This document shows positions 26,097-35,526 of a stretch of DNA of 64,000 bases, piece by piece. Both the position numbers and the translations under genes were made by a program. Below the pieces are notes generated by a model that worked only from the letters and a program-made list of their open reading frames with translations, was not told where the DNA came from and searched no databases. Source of the stretch: Veillonella sp. 3891 (GTDB lineage: Bacteria; Bacillota; Negativicutes; Veillonellales; Veillonellaceae); assembly GCF_003992315.1 (NCBI RefSeq), contig NZ_RQVE01000003.1:1-64000 (forward strand), written 5' to 3'. Positions within the stretch are counted from its first letter, which is position 1. Each line of letters starts with the position of its first letter.

Positions 26097-26629
26097 GTAG
26101 CATTGAATTTCAGCAGTTAGAAGCCGTTTTATTTGCAGCGGCTACCCCTTTAACAGTAGATACATTAGCAGATATTTTTGAAGTCTATGTACCAGAAGTT
26201 GAAAGAGCTATCAAAGCTTATGAAGAAAGTTTGATACAAGAGCGACGAGGTATTCGGATTCGTAAAAGTGCATCAGGCATAGAATTGGTGAGTGCTCAAG
26301 AATGCAGTGAATTTGTTACCAAAATTCGCCACAGAGATGAAAAGCTATCTGGAGCAGCCATGGAAACGTTGGCAGTAATTGCTTTCAAACAGCCTATCAC
26401 AAAAGGTGAAGTAGAAGAGTTTCGCGGTGTAAACTGTGAAAAAGTACTAAAACAATTATTGGCCCGTGACATGATTGTGGAGTTAGGACGAAAGGAAACT
26501 ATAGGACGTCCTGTGATTTATGGAACGTCGGATAACTTTTTAAGGACTGTAGGTGCCAATTCTATTGAAGAGTTGCAACAGTCTATGCCTCTTTCAGAGG
26601 GGTTATCCATAGATATAGAAGGAGAATAA
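26093..26629 (+). CDS. scpB: Segregation and condensation protein B
   Basis: A 178-residue ScpB with two winged-helix domains; the family motif ETLAVIAFKQPITKGEVEEFRGV-type block lies at about 93-115. It dimerises and wraps ScpA in condensin. The start is GTG at 26093, in a GTGA overlap with the scpA stop and preceded by GAAGGAGAGG. Usual length. It continues into rluB with a 1-base gap. Confidence 0.94.
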   Translation: MSSIEFQQLEAVLFAAATPLTVDTLADIFEVYVPEVERAIKAYEESLIQERRGIRIRKSASGIELVSAQECSEFVTKIRHRDEKLSGAAMETLAVIAFKQPITKGEVEEFRGVNCEKVLKQLLARDMIVELGRKETIGRPVIYGTSDNFLRTVGANSIEELQQSMPLSEGLSIDIEGE

Positions 26630-26630
26630 T

Positions 26631-27353
26631 ATGGAACTAGAACGTTTGCAAAAATATATTGCCCGTTGTGGTGTGGCATCACGACGAAAAGCAGAAGAAT
26701 TAATTACCTCTGGCAAAGTACTTGTGAATGGTAAATATGTAAAAGAATTGGGCGCTAAGGTAAATCCTACACGTGACCGTGTCAAAGTGGATGGACAATT
26801 GTTGGAGCCAGAGGCGTTGGAATATTATATTTTCAACAAGCCCAAAGGGGTGATTACATCCATCACAGATCCTGAAGGACGCAAAACTGTCATGGACTAT
26901 ATTAATTCTGTAAAAGTTCGTATTTATCCTGTAGGTCGATTAGATTACCATACAGAAGGATTATTGCTATTGACGAATGATGGAGCTATGGCGCAAAACT
27001 TAGCGCATCCATCAAAAGGCGTGACAAAAACCTACGAAGTAAAAGTAAAAGATCGTGTGTTGGATGAACATTTGGAACAGTTAGCAGTAGGTGTCAAACT
27101 AGAAGATGGTGTAACTGCACCTTGCGAAATTACAGACTATGGATTCAATGGAAAAACAGGTCTTACCACTGTAGAAATTACAATCCATGAAGGTCGTAAT
27201 CGTCAAGTACGTCGTATGTTTGAATACTTTGGGTATTCCATTCATAATTTGAAACGTATTAATTATGCAGGTTTGACATTAAAAGGTTTGAAACGTGGAG
27301 CATTCCGCAAATTGACGCGAGAAGAAGTGAAACAATTACAGACTATCAAATAA
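26631..27353 (+). CDS. rluB: RluB/RsuA-type rRNA pseudouridine synthase
   Basis: A 240-residue protein with an N-terminal S4 RNA-binding domain (about 2-48) and an RsuA/RluB-family catalytic domain. The catalytic Asp is Asp105 in GRLDYHTEGLLLLT, and the C-terminal GRNRQVRRMFE motif is typical. Location after scpB, as in many Firmicutes, supports RluB (23S U2605) over RsuA (16S U516); the exact target is inferred. Confidence 0.9.
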   Translation: MELERLQKYIARCGVASRRKAEELITSGKVLVNGKYVKELGAKVNPTRDRVKVDGQLLEPEALEYYIFNKPKGVITSITDPEGRKTVMDYINSVKVRIYPVGRLDYHTEGLLLLTNDGAMAQNLAHPSKGVTKTYEVKVKDRVLDEHLEQLAVGVKLEDGVTAPCEITDYGFNGKTGLTTVEITIHEGRNRQVRRMFEYFGYSIHNLKRINYAGLTLKGLKRGAFRKLTREEVKQLQTIK

Positions 27354-27361
27354 GGGTGAAT

Positions 27362-28606
27362 ATGAAACGAATTATTGTCATCGGTGGTGGCGCCGCAGGT
27401 CTTATGGCTGGTGTTCGTGCAGCACAATTGGGTGCCTCCGTGCGCATCATTGAAAAAATGAAAATGGTAGGCCTTAAAATGGGGATTACAGGTAAAGGGC
27501 GTTGTAACGTGACTAATGCGGCTCCCATAGAAGATTTTATTAAGCAAACGCCTGGAAATGGTAAATTTCTATATAGTGCGTACCAACAATGGACGAATGA
27601 AGATATGATTCATTTGCTCAATAGCTGGGGTGTCCCTACTAAGGTTGAGCGCGGTGGTCGTGTATTTCCAGAATCCGATAAAGCTACAGATGTACGCAAT
27701 GCTTTTATCGACACATACCGCAAATTAGGTGGACAACTTCATTTAGAAGAAGTTGTTAAGGATTTGACTGTAAAAGACGGCGCTATTACTGGTGTTATTA
27801 CAGATAAAGGAACCTATGAATGTGATGCAGCCATTATTGCTACAGGGGGGATGTCGTATCCATTGACTGGGTCTACTGGCGATGGCTATGAATTAGCCTC
27901 TTCTGTGGGACATTCCATTGTGGAACTTCGGCCATCCTTAATTCCTTTGGAAACAAAAGAACATTGGGTAAAAGACTTAATGGGGCTAAGTTTAAAAAAT
28001 GTAGAAGTCTCTATTATTGCGAAAAATAAAGTCCAAGCAAAACAATTTGGAGAAATGCTATTCGCCCATTTTGGGGTGACAGGACCAATTATTTTATCTG
28101 CCTCGCATACAGTGACAAAGTTACTCAAGAAACAAGTAGCTCCTATTATCATTGAAATCAATTTAAAACCAGCCTTATCTCGAGAAGTACTAGATAAGCG
28201 TGTACAACGTGATTTCAGTGAATCTCAAAATAAGCAATTAGTAAATGTATTGAAAGGTTTATTGCCATCCAAATTAATTCCAGTTATATGTCAATTAGCA
28301 GAATTGGAAGGAACTAAGGCTATTCACGATATTACGAAAGAGGAACGCTTGCGTTTAGTGGATACTATACAACATATGCGACTCACCGTACATAAACCTC
28401 GCCCTATAGCGGAGGCCATTGTGACAGCTGGTGGCATTTCTGTAAAAGAAGTAGATCCAAAAACGATGCAATCTAAATTGGTGAATGGTTTATATATGGC
28501 AGGAGAAGTCTTGGATGTGGATGCTTTCACAGGAGGCTATAATCTGCAAGTTGCATTTTCCACAGCCTATGTAGCTGCCACTCATGCAGCAGAAGGAGGA
28601 GTCTAA
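27362..28606 (+). CDS. HI0933/YhiN-family flavoprotein oxidoreductase
   Basis: A 414-residue FAD-dependent protein. GGGAAGLMAGVRAAQLG near the start is the dinucleotide-binding fold; GITGKGRCNVTN is the signature of the HI0933/YhiN (BaiN-like) family, and the C-terminal GEVLDVDAFTGGYNLQ block closes the FAD site. The cellular reaction of this widespread family is not well defined. It sits 8 bases after rluB and overlaps no other gene; the ATG at 27362 is taken rather than GTG at 27356. Placement between rluB and cmk is common in Firmicutes. Confidence 0.9.
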   Translation: MKRIIVIGGGAAGLMAGVRAAQLGASVRIIEKMKMVGLKMGITGKGRCNVTNAAPIEDFIKQTPGNGKFLYSAYQQWTNEDMIHLLNSWGVPTKVERGGRVFPESDKATDVRNAFIDTYRKLGGQLHLEEVVKDLTVKDGAITGVITDKGTYECDAAIIATGGMSYPLTGSTGDGYELASSVGHSIVELRPSLIPLETKEHWVKDLMGLSLKNVEVSIIAKNKVQAKQFGEMLFAHFGVTGPIILSASHTVTKLLKKQVAPIIIEINLKPALSREVLDKRVQRDFSESQNKQLVNVLKGLLPSKLIPVICQLAELEGTKAIHDITKEERLRLVDTIQHMRLTVHKPRPIAEAIVTAGGISVKEVDPKTMQSKLVNGLYMAGEVLDVDAFTGGYNLQVAFSTAYVAATHAAEGGV

Positions 28607-28607
28607 T

Positions 28608-29294
28608 ATGAATCGACGAATTTCTGTAGCTATTGATGGTCCTGCTGGTGCAGGTAAAAGTAGTATTTCTAAAGTAGTGGCCAAGGAATTAGGCTATTTA
28701 TATATTGATACAGGGGCTATGTATCGTGGTATTACATGGGCTTTATTAGATATGGGTGTATCCATTGATGATACTGAGTCTGTGGCACAAGCGTTACCTC
28801 ATATTCAATTGGAATTACAAGCTACTGAAAGTGGCCTTGTGGTATTGGTAAATGGTCGTGATGTATCTCAGGAAATCCGCACACAATATGTAACTAGTCA
28901 TGTATCACAAGTGGCAGCGCAAAAAGCAGTGCGCACCAAATTGGTAGATATGCAACGACAGATGGCAGCTGCGGGAGGTGTCATTTTAGACGGTCGTGAT
29001 ATTGGTTCCGTGGTATTACCTAATGCGGAATTAAAAGTTTATTTAACAGCATCTGTGGAAACTCGTGGTCATCGACGTTGGTTGGAATTGAAAGATTCCG
29101 AGAACATTTCTTTAGAAGAGGTATGTCGCACAGTAGCTGAGCGAGATGCGATGGATATGAACCGGGAGGAATCTCCTCTTGTATGTGTCGATGATGCAGT
29201 GGTTGTAGAAACTGATCATCTCAGCATAGAAGAAACTGTGCAAACTCTTATCGACTTAATTCGCAAAGCGGAATTAGGAGGCCATCATGGATAA
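28608..29294 (+). CDS. cmk: Cytidylate kinase
   Basis: A 228-residue nucleotide kinase phosphorylating CMP and dCMP. P-loop GPAGAGKSS at 11-19, the DTGAMYRG substrate motif near 34-41 and DGRDIGSVV (Asp-Gly-Arg-Asp) are all intact. GAAGGAGGAG sets the ATG at 28608. Overlaps plsC by 8 bases in the cmk-plsC-ispH-rpsA run typical of Firmicutes. Confidence 0.95.
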   Translation: MNRRISVAIDGPAGAGKSSISKVVAKELGYLYIDTGAMYRGITWALLDMGVSIDDTESVAQALPHIQLELQATESGLVVLVNGRDVSQEIRTQYVTSHVSQVAAQKAVRTKLVDMQRQMAAAGGVILDGRDIGSVVLPNAELKVYLTASVETRGHRRWLELKDSENISLEEVCRTVAERDAMDMNREESPLVCVDDAVVVETDHLSIEETVQTLIDLIRKAELGGHHG

Positions 29295-29892
29295 ATTTTC
29301 TGAATGCTTATGGCGTTCTGCGTTTACCATCGTCTATGGATGGTGGTATAGAACAAAGGTATATGGGAAAGAAAATGTGCCTAAAGAAGGACCGGTTATT
29401 ATTTCGCCAAATCATAAGAGTAATAATGATCCTCCTTTATGTGGATTTGCATTGCCACGGCATGTAAACTTCATGGCAAAAGAAGAATTATTTAGCAATC
29501 CAATTTCTAAATTAGTTTGTACTTGGTTGGGAGCCTTTCCCGTACGACGAGGTGGCGTGGATAAATTAGCCATTCGTCATGCCATGAATTTGTTGAAAGA
29601 TAATTTAATGCTAGGTATTTTCCCAGAAGGGACACGACAAAAGGGTGACACCCTAGGGCGCTTTCACGATGGAGTGGCTTCGATGGCATTGCGCACAGGC
29701 GTACCAGTAGTACCGGTGGCGATTGTGGGTAGTGATAAAATGATTCGTGGAGAAGTAGCTGTTATTATTGGAAAGCCCATTGCCGTAGAAAAAGCAAAAG
29801 CAACAGTAGAAGCGATTGCAGAGGTAAATGATGTGGTAAAAACAGCCATCCAAACTATGATTGATGAGTATAAAGCAGGTAAGTATAAATAG
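29287..29892 (+). CDS. plsC: 1-acyl-sn-glycerol-3-phosphate acyltransferase
   Basis: A 201-residue PlsC-family acyltransferase making phosphatidic acid. The catalytic HX4D motif is NHKSNND (His43, Asp48); block III FPEGTRQ and block IV VPVVPVAI are present, and an N-terminal amphipathic segment tethers it to the membrane. Its plsY and gpsA partners in phospholipid synthesis lie a few kilobases downstream. Confidence 0.93.
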   Translation: MDKFSECLWRSAFTIVYGWWYRTKVYGKENVPKEGPVIISPNHKSNNDPPLCGFALPRHVNFMAKEELFSNPISKLVCTWLGAFPVRRGGVDKLAIRHAMNLLKDNLMLGIFPEGTRQKGDTLGRFHDGVASMALRTGVPVVPVAIVGSDKMIRGEVAVIIGKPIAVEKAKATVEAIAEVNDVVKTAIQTMIDEYKAGKYK

Positions 29893-29901
29893 GGGAATGC
29901 T

Positions 29902-31809
29902 ATGTTTACAATACGATTAGCAGAAAATTGTGGCTTTTGCTACGGCGTAAAGCGTGCTGTTACGATGGCAGAAAAAGCTGCAGATTCAAAAGATGTGAGT
30001 TATACATTGGGACCTATTATTCATAACCCTCAAGTTGTGGGTCGACTAGAGGATAATGGTGTATATGCCATTAATGAATTAAGTGATGTAGAAGAAGGTA
30101 CTGTTATCATTCGATCCCATGGAGTTGGTCCAGAAGTATATGAAGAAGCAGAAACACGGGGTTTACCGGTGATTGATGCTACTTGCCCGCATGTACAGAA
30201 GGCACAGCGCGATGCAAAGTCTGTAGTGGATGAAGGATTAACCTTAGTCATCCTGGGGGAAAAGAAACATCCTGAGGTTAAGAGTATTAATCTGTGGGCA
30301 GGTAATAAAGGTATTATCGTAGAAACAGAAGAAGACGCTAAAAATATTCAATTCGTGGAAAAAATTGGGGTTGTAGTACAAACTACCTTTTCACAATTTA
30401 AGTTTCAAAGTATAATAAAAATATTAGAACAAAAATCTAAGGATCAAAAGATCTTCAAAACCATTTGTCAGGCTACAGAAGAACGTCAAAACTCTGCAGT
30501 GGCATTGGCGAAAGAAGTGGATCTTATGATCGTGGTAGGTGGGAAGAACTCTGGCAACACGACTAGATTAGCAGAAGTATGTCGTGATGTAGGTTGTACT
30601 ACATACCACATCGAAACTGCTACTGAAATACAAATGACGTGGTTGAAGGACGTCACAACAGTAGGAGTCACGGCTGGTGCATCGACACCAGACTGGATAA
30701 TTAAGGAGGTCATTCAGACGATGGAAAATTTTGCAGAATTATTTGCAGCATCAGAAGCGCAAGCAGAAGAATTTAAGAAAGGTAATGTGATTGAAGGGGA
30801 AGTTGTACAAATCGACGACGAACGTGCCTATGTATCCTTTGGCTACAAAACTGAAGCACAATTAGAAAGAAAAGAAATGGCATACCCTACACCAGCTTCT
30901 GCTAAAGATGTATTAAAGGAAGGCGACAAAATTAAAGCTGTTATCCTTAACCACATCAAAGAAGATAGCCCTATTTATCTTTCTATCACTCGTTTGGCTA
31001 AAGATGAAGATTGGCAATATGTTATTGAAGCACAAGAAAAAGATGAACCAATCATCTGTAAAGGTGTGGATGCAATTCCTGCAGGTTTAGTCGTAACTGT
31101 TAAGTCTTTACGTGGTTTCATTCCACTTTCCCAAGGTGACATTCACTTCGTGAAATCCCTTGATAACTTAGTAGGTACAGAATTCGAAGCTAAAGTACTT
31201 GAAGTTGAAGAAAAGAAAAACCGTTTGGTTCTTTCCCGTCGTGAAGTACTTGAAGTGGAACGCCAAGCTAAATTAAAAGAAGCGTTAGCAAATGTAGAAG
31301 TTGGCGGTACTTACAAAGGTACTGTTCGCAAAATCATGCCTTACGGCGCATTCGTTGATATCGGAGGAATCGAAGGTTTACTTCACATTTCCGACATCTC
31401 TTGGCAAAAAATTAAACGCGTCGAAGACGTGTTAGCAGTTGGTCAAGAAATCGACGTTAAATTACAATCCTTTGATGAAGAAAACAGCAAAATCTCTTTA
31501 TCTTTAAAAGCATTATCCAAAAGCCCATGGGACGTTGCAGAAGAAACAATCCATGTAGGTGATGTAGTAACTGGTAAAGTAGTTCGCACAGTTCAATACG
31601 GTGCATTCGTTGCTATCAACGATGATATCCAAGGTTTACTTCACATCTCTCAAGTGACTAAACAACGCAATGCAAAAGTAGAAGACTACTTGAGCCGCGG
31701 TCAAGAAGTAGAAGTAGAAGTAATTTCTTTCAACAAAGACGAAAAGAAATTAGGTTTAAAATTAACTGAGTTAATGGAACCAGTAGCAACTGAAGAAGAA
31801 GCTGAATAA
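29902..31809 (+). CDS. ispH: IspH-ribosomal protein S1 fusion (HMBPP reductase + S1)
   Basis: A 635-residue fusion. Residues 1-275 are IspH (LytB), the last MEP-pathway enzyme; the three 4Fe-4S cysteines are Cys13 (GFCYGV), Cys95 (DATCPHV) and Cys189 (TICQATEERQ), with His41 and His123 also in place. Residues about 290-630 hold four S1 RNA-binding repeats like a Firmicute RpsA; repeats three and four have the YGAFVDI/YGAFVAI signature. The fusion is known in Clostridia and Negativicutes. Codon choice shifts after about 30720 to the C-ending codons of highly expressed genes. AAGGAGGT at 30703-30710 followed by ATG 30721 (Met274) could yield a free 362-residue S1 protein. Confidence 0.94.
   Translation: MFTIRLAENCGFCYGVKRAVTMAEKAADSKDVSYTLGPIIHNPQVVGRLEDNGVYAINELSDVEEGTVIIRSHGVGPEVYEEAETRGLPVIDATCPHVQKAQRDAKSVVDEGLTLVILGEKKHPEVKSINLWAGNKGIIVETEEDAKNIQFVEKIGVVVQTTFSQFKFQSIIKILEQKSKDQKIFKTICQATEERQNSAVALAKEVDLMIVVGGKNSGNTTRLAEVCRDVGCTTYHIETATEIQMTWLKDVTTVGVTAGASTPDWIIKEVIQTMENFAELFAASEAQAEEFKKGNVIEGEVVQIDDERAYVSFGYKTEAQLERKEMAYPTPASAKDVLKEGDKIKAVILNHIKEDSPIYLSITRLAKDEDWQYVIEAQEKDEPIICKGVDAIPAGLVVTVKSLRGFIPLSQGDIHFVKSLDNLVGTEFEAKVLEVEEKKNRLVLSRREVLEVERQAKLKEALANVEVGGTYKGTVRKIMPYGAFVDIGGIEGLLHISDISWQKIKRVEDVLAVGQEIDVKLQSFDEENSKISLSLKALSKSPWDVAEETIHVGDVVTGKVVRTVQYGAFVAINDDIQGLLHISQVTKQRNAKVEDYLSRGQEVEVEVISFNKDEKKLGLKLTELMEPVATEEEAE
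30703..30723 (+). promoter_or_regulatory. Internal ribosome-binding site and start codon inside ispH-rpsA
   Basis: A near-perfect Shine-Dalgarno AAGGAGGT is followed after 10 bases by an in-frame ATG exactly at the junction of the IspH and S1 domains. The first residues, MENFAELFAASEAQAEEF, look like a normal S1 N-terminus. Separate S1 production from this site is an inference. Confidence 0.55.
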
Positions 31810-31823
31810 TTTCTACATAATAG

Positions 31824-31862
31824 AAGAACAGTAGGTCCAATGGACTTACTGTTCTTTTTTTG
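31824..31862 (+). terminator. Rho-independent terminator after ispH-rpsA
   Basis: AAGAACAGTAGGTCC pairs with GGACTTACTGTTCTT, followed by an uninterrupted T-run to 31861. A strong terminator splits the operon before der. Confidence 0.9.
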
Positions 31863-31945
31863 CTTTCGTTTATGTGATACAATATAAGTTGATAAACTAT
31901 GTGTTCTTACTCTTCCTTGGGGAAGTTGAAATATGAGGTGAAAGT

Positions 31946-33280
31946 ATGTCAAAACCATTAGTTGCGGTCGTAGGGAGACCAAATGTAGGGAAGTCTACCT
32001 TATTTAATGCCATTGTAAATAAACGAATTTCTATTGTAGAAGATATTCCAGGTGTAACACGAGACAGGATTTATTTCGATGCAGAGTGGTTACAACGTGA
32101 ATTTACCATGATCGACACAGGGGGGATTGAGTTCATCACTGCGGAAAGTCATGAAATCCCTAAGATGATGCGTTTTCAAGCTCAATTAGCCATTGAAGAA
32201 GCGGATGTAATCCTCTTTGTTGTAGATGGTAAGCAAGGGATTACCATTGCTGATGAAGAAGTGGCCAACTTGTTGCGTGCTAGTGGTAAGCCTGTGATTT
32301 TAGTAGTTAACAAAATCGATAGTGTAAATCAAGAGGCTAATATTTATGAGTTCTATAATTTAGGTATTGGTGACCCAATTGGTATTTCTGCTAAAAATTT
32401 GATGAATTTAGGTGATTTACTTGATGATGTAGTGAAACATTTTCCTCCACAAAGTGCTAGTGAGGAAGATGAAGATACAATCCATGTAGCCTTGATTGGG
32501 CGTCCTAATGTGGGTAAATCATCTCTAACAAATGCCTTATTAGGTCAAGAACGTGTTATTGTTAGTGATGTGGCTGGTACAACACGTGATTCTATCGACA
32601 CCCATTGGAGTCATGATGGACAGGATTTTGTATTAATCGATACAGCAGGTATGCGACGTAAATCTCGTATTGATGCACCTGTAGAAAGATATAGTATTGT
32701 TCGTTCTCTTCGTGCTATTGATCGCTCTGATATTGTTGTTTTAGTATTAGATGCTACCGATGGAGTAACTGAACAAGATAAAAAAATTGTTGGCTATGCT
32801 CATGAATCTGGAAAAGGTTTAGTCATCGTTGTCAATAAATGGGATTTGATTGAAAAAGACGATAAAACTACATTGCGATTCACAGAAGATATATATGATG
32901 AAATGGGATTTTTGCGTTATGCTCCGATCTTGTTTGCTTCAGCTTTAACGAAACAACGTGTTCATCGCTTAGCAGAATTAATTAAATATGTGTCTGAGCA
33001 ACAACATATGCGTATTTCTACGAGTGTATTGAACCAACTGTTATCAGATGCACAAACAGTGAACCCAGTGCCATCTCGTGGTGGACGGATTCCTAAAATT
33101 TACTATATGACACAGGCAAGCGTAAAACCGCCTACGTTCATTTTGTTTGTGAATGAACCAGAATTAATCCATTTCTCCTATATGCGTTTCTTGGAGAACC
33201 GACTTCGTGAATCATTTGGCTTTGAAGGGACTCCAATTCGATTAGTACTTCGTGGTAAGAAGGGAACTGATGAAGAATGA
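31946..33280 (+). CDS. der: Ribosome-assembly GTPase Der (EngA)
   Basis: A 444-residue GTPase with two consecutive G domains, each with GRPNVGKS(T/S)L P-loops (about 10-18 and about 184-193), DTGG/DTAG switch motifs and NKID/NKWD base-recognition motifs, then a KH-like C-terminal domain. It acts in 50S subunit maturation. GAGGTGAAAG precedes the ATG. It overlaps plsY by 4 bases (ATGA). Confidence 0.96.
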   Translation: MSKPLVAVVGRPNVGKSTLFNAIVNKRISIVEDIPGVTRDRIYFDAEWLQREFTMIDTGGIEFITAESHEIPKMMRFQAQLAIEEADVILFVVDGKQGITIADEEVANLLRASGKPVILVVNKIDSVNQEANIYEFYNLGIGDPIGISAKNLMNLGDLLDDVVKHFPPQSASEEDEDTIHVALIGRPNVGKSSLTNALLGQERVIVSDVAGTTRDSIDTHWSHDGQDFVLIDTAGMRRKSRIDAPVERYSIVRSLRAIDRSDIVVLVLDATDGVTEQDKKIVGYAHESGKGLVIVVNKWDLIEKDDKTTLRFTEDIYDEMGFLRYAPILFASALTKQRVHRLAELIKYVSEQQHMRISTSVLNQLLSDAQTVNPVPSRGGRIPKIYYMTQASVKPPTFILFVNEPELIHFSYMRFLENRLRESFGFEGTPIRLVLRGKKGTDEE

Positions 33281-33876
33281 TAACGATGGAAATTGCTGTA
33301 TTAGTTTTGGTAGCGTACTTAGTAGGGTCTATTCCTACAGGTTTAATTATTGGAAAACTTTGTTTTCAGACTGATGTGCGCCAATATGGTAGTAAAAACA
33401 TCGGCGCTACTAATACCTATCGAGTATTAGGTATGAAAGCTGCCTTACCTGTGTTCTTGGGTGATGCTGGAAAAGGTGCCATTGGTGTACTCTTGTTTTC
33501 GCCGAATCCAGAATGGATGATTGTCGGTGGATTATGTGCTATGGTTGGTCATAATTGGTCTATTTTTCTTGGGTTTTCTGGCGGTAGAGGAGTGGCTACA
33601 GGATTGGGTGTGCTCATTGCATTATCACCGATAGCAGCATTAATTTGCTTTGCTGTATGGGCCGTCATTGTTAAGTTTACTTCCTATGTATCCTTGGGAT
33701 CCATTGTAGCAGCTACACTGGTGCCTATCGTGATGTACTGTTTATCTGAACCATTGCCATATATTATCTTTGGTGCTGTAGCGGCATTGTTCGTTGTATT
33801 CCGTCATAGAGAAAATATTATGCGTCTTTTACAAGGAAAAGAGCTAGCTGTGAAACGTATTACAAAGGATGAGTAA
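33277..33876 (+). CDS. plsY: Acyl-phosphate:glycerol-3-phosphate acyltransferase
   Basis: A 199-residue membrane enzyme with about five helices and the three PlsY motifs: GSIPTGLIIGK, the GSKNIGATNTYRVLG loop and the GGRGVATGLGV motif. It makes lysophosphatidic acid from acyl-phosphate. A second ATG at 33286 is an alternative start. Followed after 2 bases by gpsA, its substrate-supplying partner. Confidence 0.95.
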   Translation: MITMEIAVLVLVAYLVGSIPTGLIIGKLCFQTDVRQYGSKNIGATNTYRVLGMKAALPVFLGDAGKGAIGVLLFSPNPEWMIVGGLCAMVGHNWSIFLGFSGGRGVATGLGVLIALSPIAALICFAVWAVIVKFTSYVSLGSIVAATLVPIVMYCLSEPLPYIIFGAVAALFVVFRHRENIMRLLQGKELAVKRITKDE

Positions 33877-33878
33877 TT

Positions 33879-34883
33879 ATGAAAATTGCAGTTATTGGAT
33901 CAGGTAGTTGGGGTACTGCACTAGCTCTGAAAGGGATAGAGGCAGGTCACCAGGTGACTATGTATTGCCGTACGGAAGAGAAAGCAAATTACTTGCGTGA
34001 ATATCGTATTAATCCTTATTTGCCAGAAGTTGTATTGCCTAGCTCACTAGAGTTTCAACATTCTTATGAAGCTACCCTGGCAGATGCAGAAGTGGTGTTA
34101 CTGGTAACGCCATCCAGCTATGTGCGAAGTACTTTACAGGAGCTGAAACAATATTTAAAACCATCTATGATTATCGTAGGATGCTCTAAAGGGTTGGAAA
34201 AAGATAGTGAAAAACGATTATCCTTGGTTATTGAAGAAGAAGTTCAAGGTTTAGTGAAAGCGACGGCTATTTTATCGGGTCCTAACCATGCGGAAGAAGT
34301 AGGTCGTAATTTGCCAGCTGCTACAGTGGTAGCAAGTCAACATGAAGGGGCGATTTGCACATTGCAAAAAGCCTTGGGTGGACCGAGCTTTCGAGTATAC
34401 GGTAATACAGATGTAATCGGCGTAGAGCTAGGTGGAGCCACAAAAAATATTATCGCCTTAGCAGCAGGGATTGCCCATGGTATGCAATTAGGTGATAATT
34501 TATTGGCAGCTTTACTAACTCGTGGACTTCATGAAATGACGAAGTTTGGCGTTGCCATGGGAGCAAAAGCAGAAACTTATGCAGGACTTTCAGGAATGGG
34601 TGATTTAATTGCTACCTGTATGAGTCCTCATAGTCGAAATCGTCGAGCAGGTCAAAAGTTAGCCGATGGAGAGACTATGGAAGATATCATCAACCATTCC
34701 CAAATGGTGGTGGAAGGATTTTTTGCTGTTCGTATCATTTATGACTTAGCCAAAGCAAAGGAGATTGATATGCCTATCACCAATGCTCTGTATGAGGTGT
34801 TATATCATCAAGTTCCTCCTGCTGAGGTGTTGATGCAGTTGATGATGCGTGATGTAAAACAAGAAGTTTGTAATGAGTCATAG
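33879..34883 (+). CDS. gpsA: NAD(P)-dependent glycerol-3-phosphate dehydrogenase
   Basis: A 334-residue enzyme reducing dihydroxyacetone phosphate to glycerol 3-phosphate for phospholipids. GSGSWGTALA (7-16) is the nucleotide-binding motif, GCSKGLE and GPNHAEEV are substrate blocks, and GGATKNIIALAAGI contains the catalytic Lys. Directly downstream of plsY; no terminator of note before rsmD, which has its own promoter. Confidence 0.95.
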   Translation: MKIAVIGSGSWGTALALKGIEAGHQVTMYCRTEEKANYLREYRINPYLPEVVLPSSLEFQHSYEATLADAEVVLLVTPSSYVRSTLQELKQYLKPSMIIVGCSKGLEKDSEKRLSLVIEEEVQGLVKATAILSGPNHAEEVGRNLPAATVVASQHEGAICTLQKALGGPSFRVYGNTDVIGVELGGATKNIIALAAGIAHGMQLGDNLLAALLTRGLHEMTKFGVAMGAKAETYAGLSGMGDLIATCMSPHSRNRRAGQKLADGETMEDIINHSQMVVEGFFAVRIIYDLAKAKEIDMPITNALYEVLYHQVPPAEVLMQLMMRDVKQEVCNES

Positions 34884-34912
34884 ACTATGAGGAAGATTTC
34901 ATAAAAAATCTA

Positions 34913-34941
34913 TTGTACCCCATAGTAAAATCATGTAGAAT
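34913..34941 (+). promoter_or_regulatory. Promoter for rsmD-coaD
   Basis: TTGTAC (34913-34918) and TAGAAT (34936-34941) are 17 bases apart, about 25 bases before the rsmD ATG. Confidence 0.5.
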
Positions 34942-34965
34942 ATACAAGTATAGGTAGTAAATCGT

Positions 34966-35511
34966 ATGAGAATTATTTCAGGGACAGCTAAAGGGCATAC
35001 CATACAAGCTCCGAAAGGTATGGATACAAGACCGACACAAGATCGTGTGCGTGAGAGTATTTGTAATGTCATACAAAGTCGAAGAGGATTTTTTGAGACT
35101 CAGGTGCTAGATTTATTTTCGGGGACAGGTGCGCTAGCTATCGAATCTTTGAGTCGTGGGGCTAGTCATGCTATTGCTGTAGATACGCGTACTGATACGT
35201 GTATTAAGAAGAATGCACAACATTGTAAGGTAGAAGACCGATTGGAAATTATGAAATGCAGTATGGAATCGGCACTTTCACGGTTACAAGGAAAGCAGTT
35301 TCAGTTGATATTTTCAGATCCCCCTTATGAGAAAGGGTATATCCAAAAAACATTGGATTTAGTGGAAGAGTTACAATTACTTACCGAAGATGGCTTTTTG
35401 ATTTTAGAACGCCATAAGAATGAAACATTAGAATTATTGCCCAAGTGGGTGCTTGTGAAAGCTTTATCCTTTGGGTATACTCGCGTTGGCATTCTGTGTC
35501 GAGAACCGTAG
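34966..35511 (+). CDS. rsmD: 16S rRNA (guanine966-N2)-methyltransferase
   Basis: A 181-residue class I methyltransferase. It starts MRIISGTAKGH as RsmD does, with a RPTQDRVRESICN block, SAM-binding LDLFSGTGALAIE and catalytic SDPPYEKGY (the N-methylase D/N-PPY motif). It modifies G966 in 16S rRNA. The rsmD-coaD order is widely conserved. No classical ribosome-binding site is evident before the ATG, only GGTAG. Confidence 0.92.
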   Translation: MRIISGTAKGHTIQAPKGMDTRPTQDRVRESICNVIQSRRGFFETQVLDLFSGTGALAIESLSRGASHAIAVDTRTDTCIKKNAQHCKVEDRLEIMKCSMESALSRLQGKQFQLIFSDPPYEKGYIQKTLDLVEELQLLTEDGFLILERHKNETLELLPKWVLVKALSFGYTRVGILCREP

Positions 35512-35526
35512 AAAGGGGCTTATATC

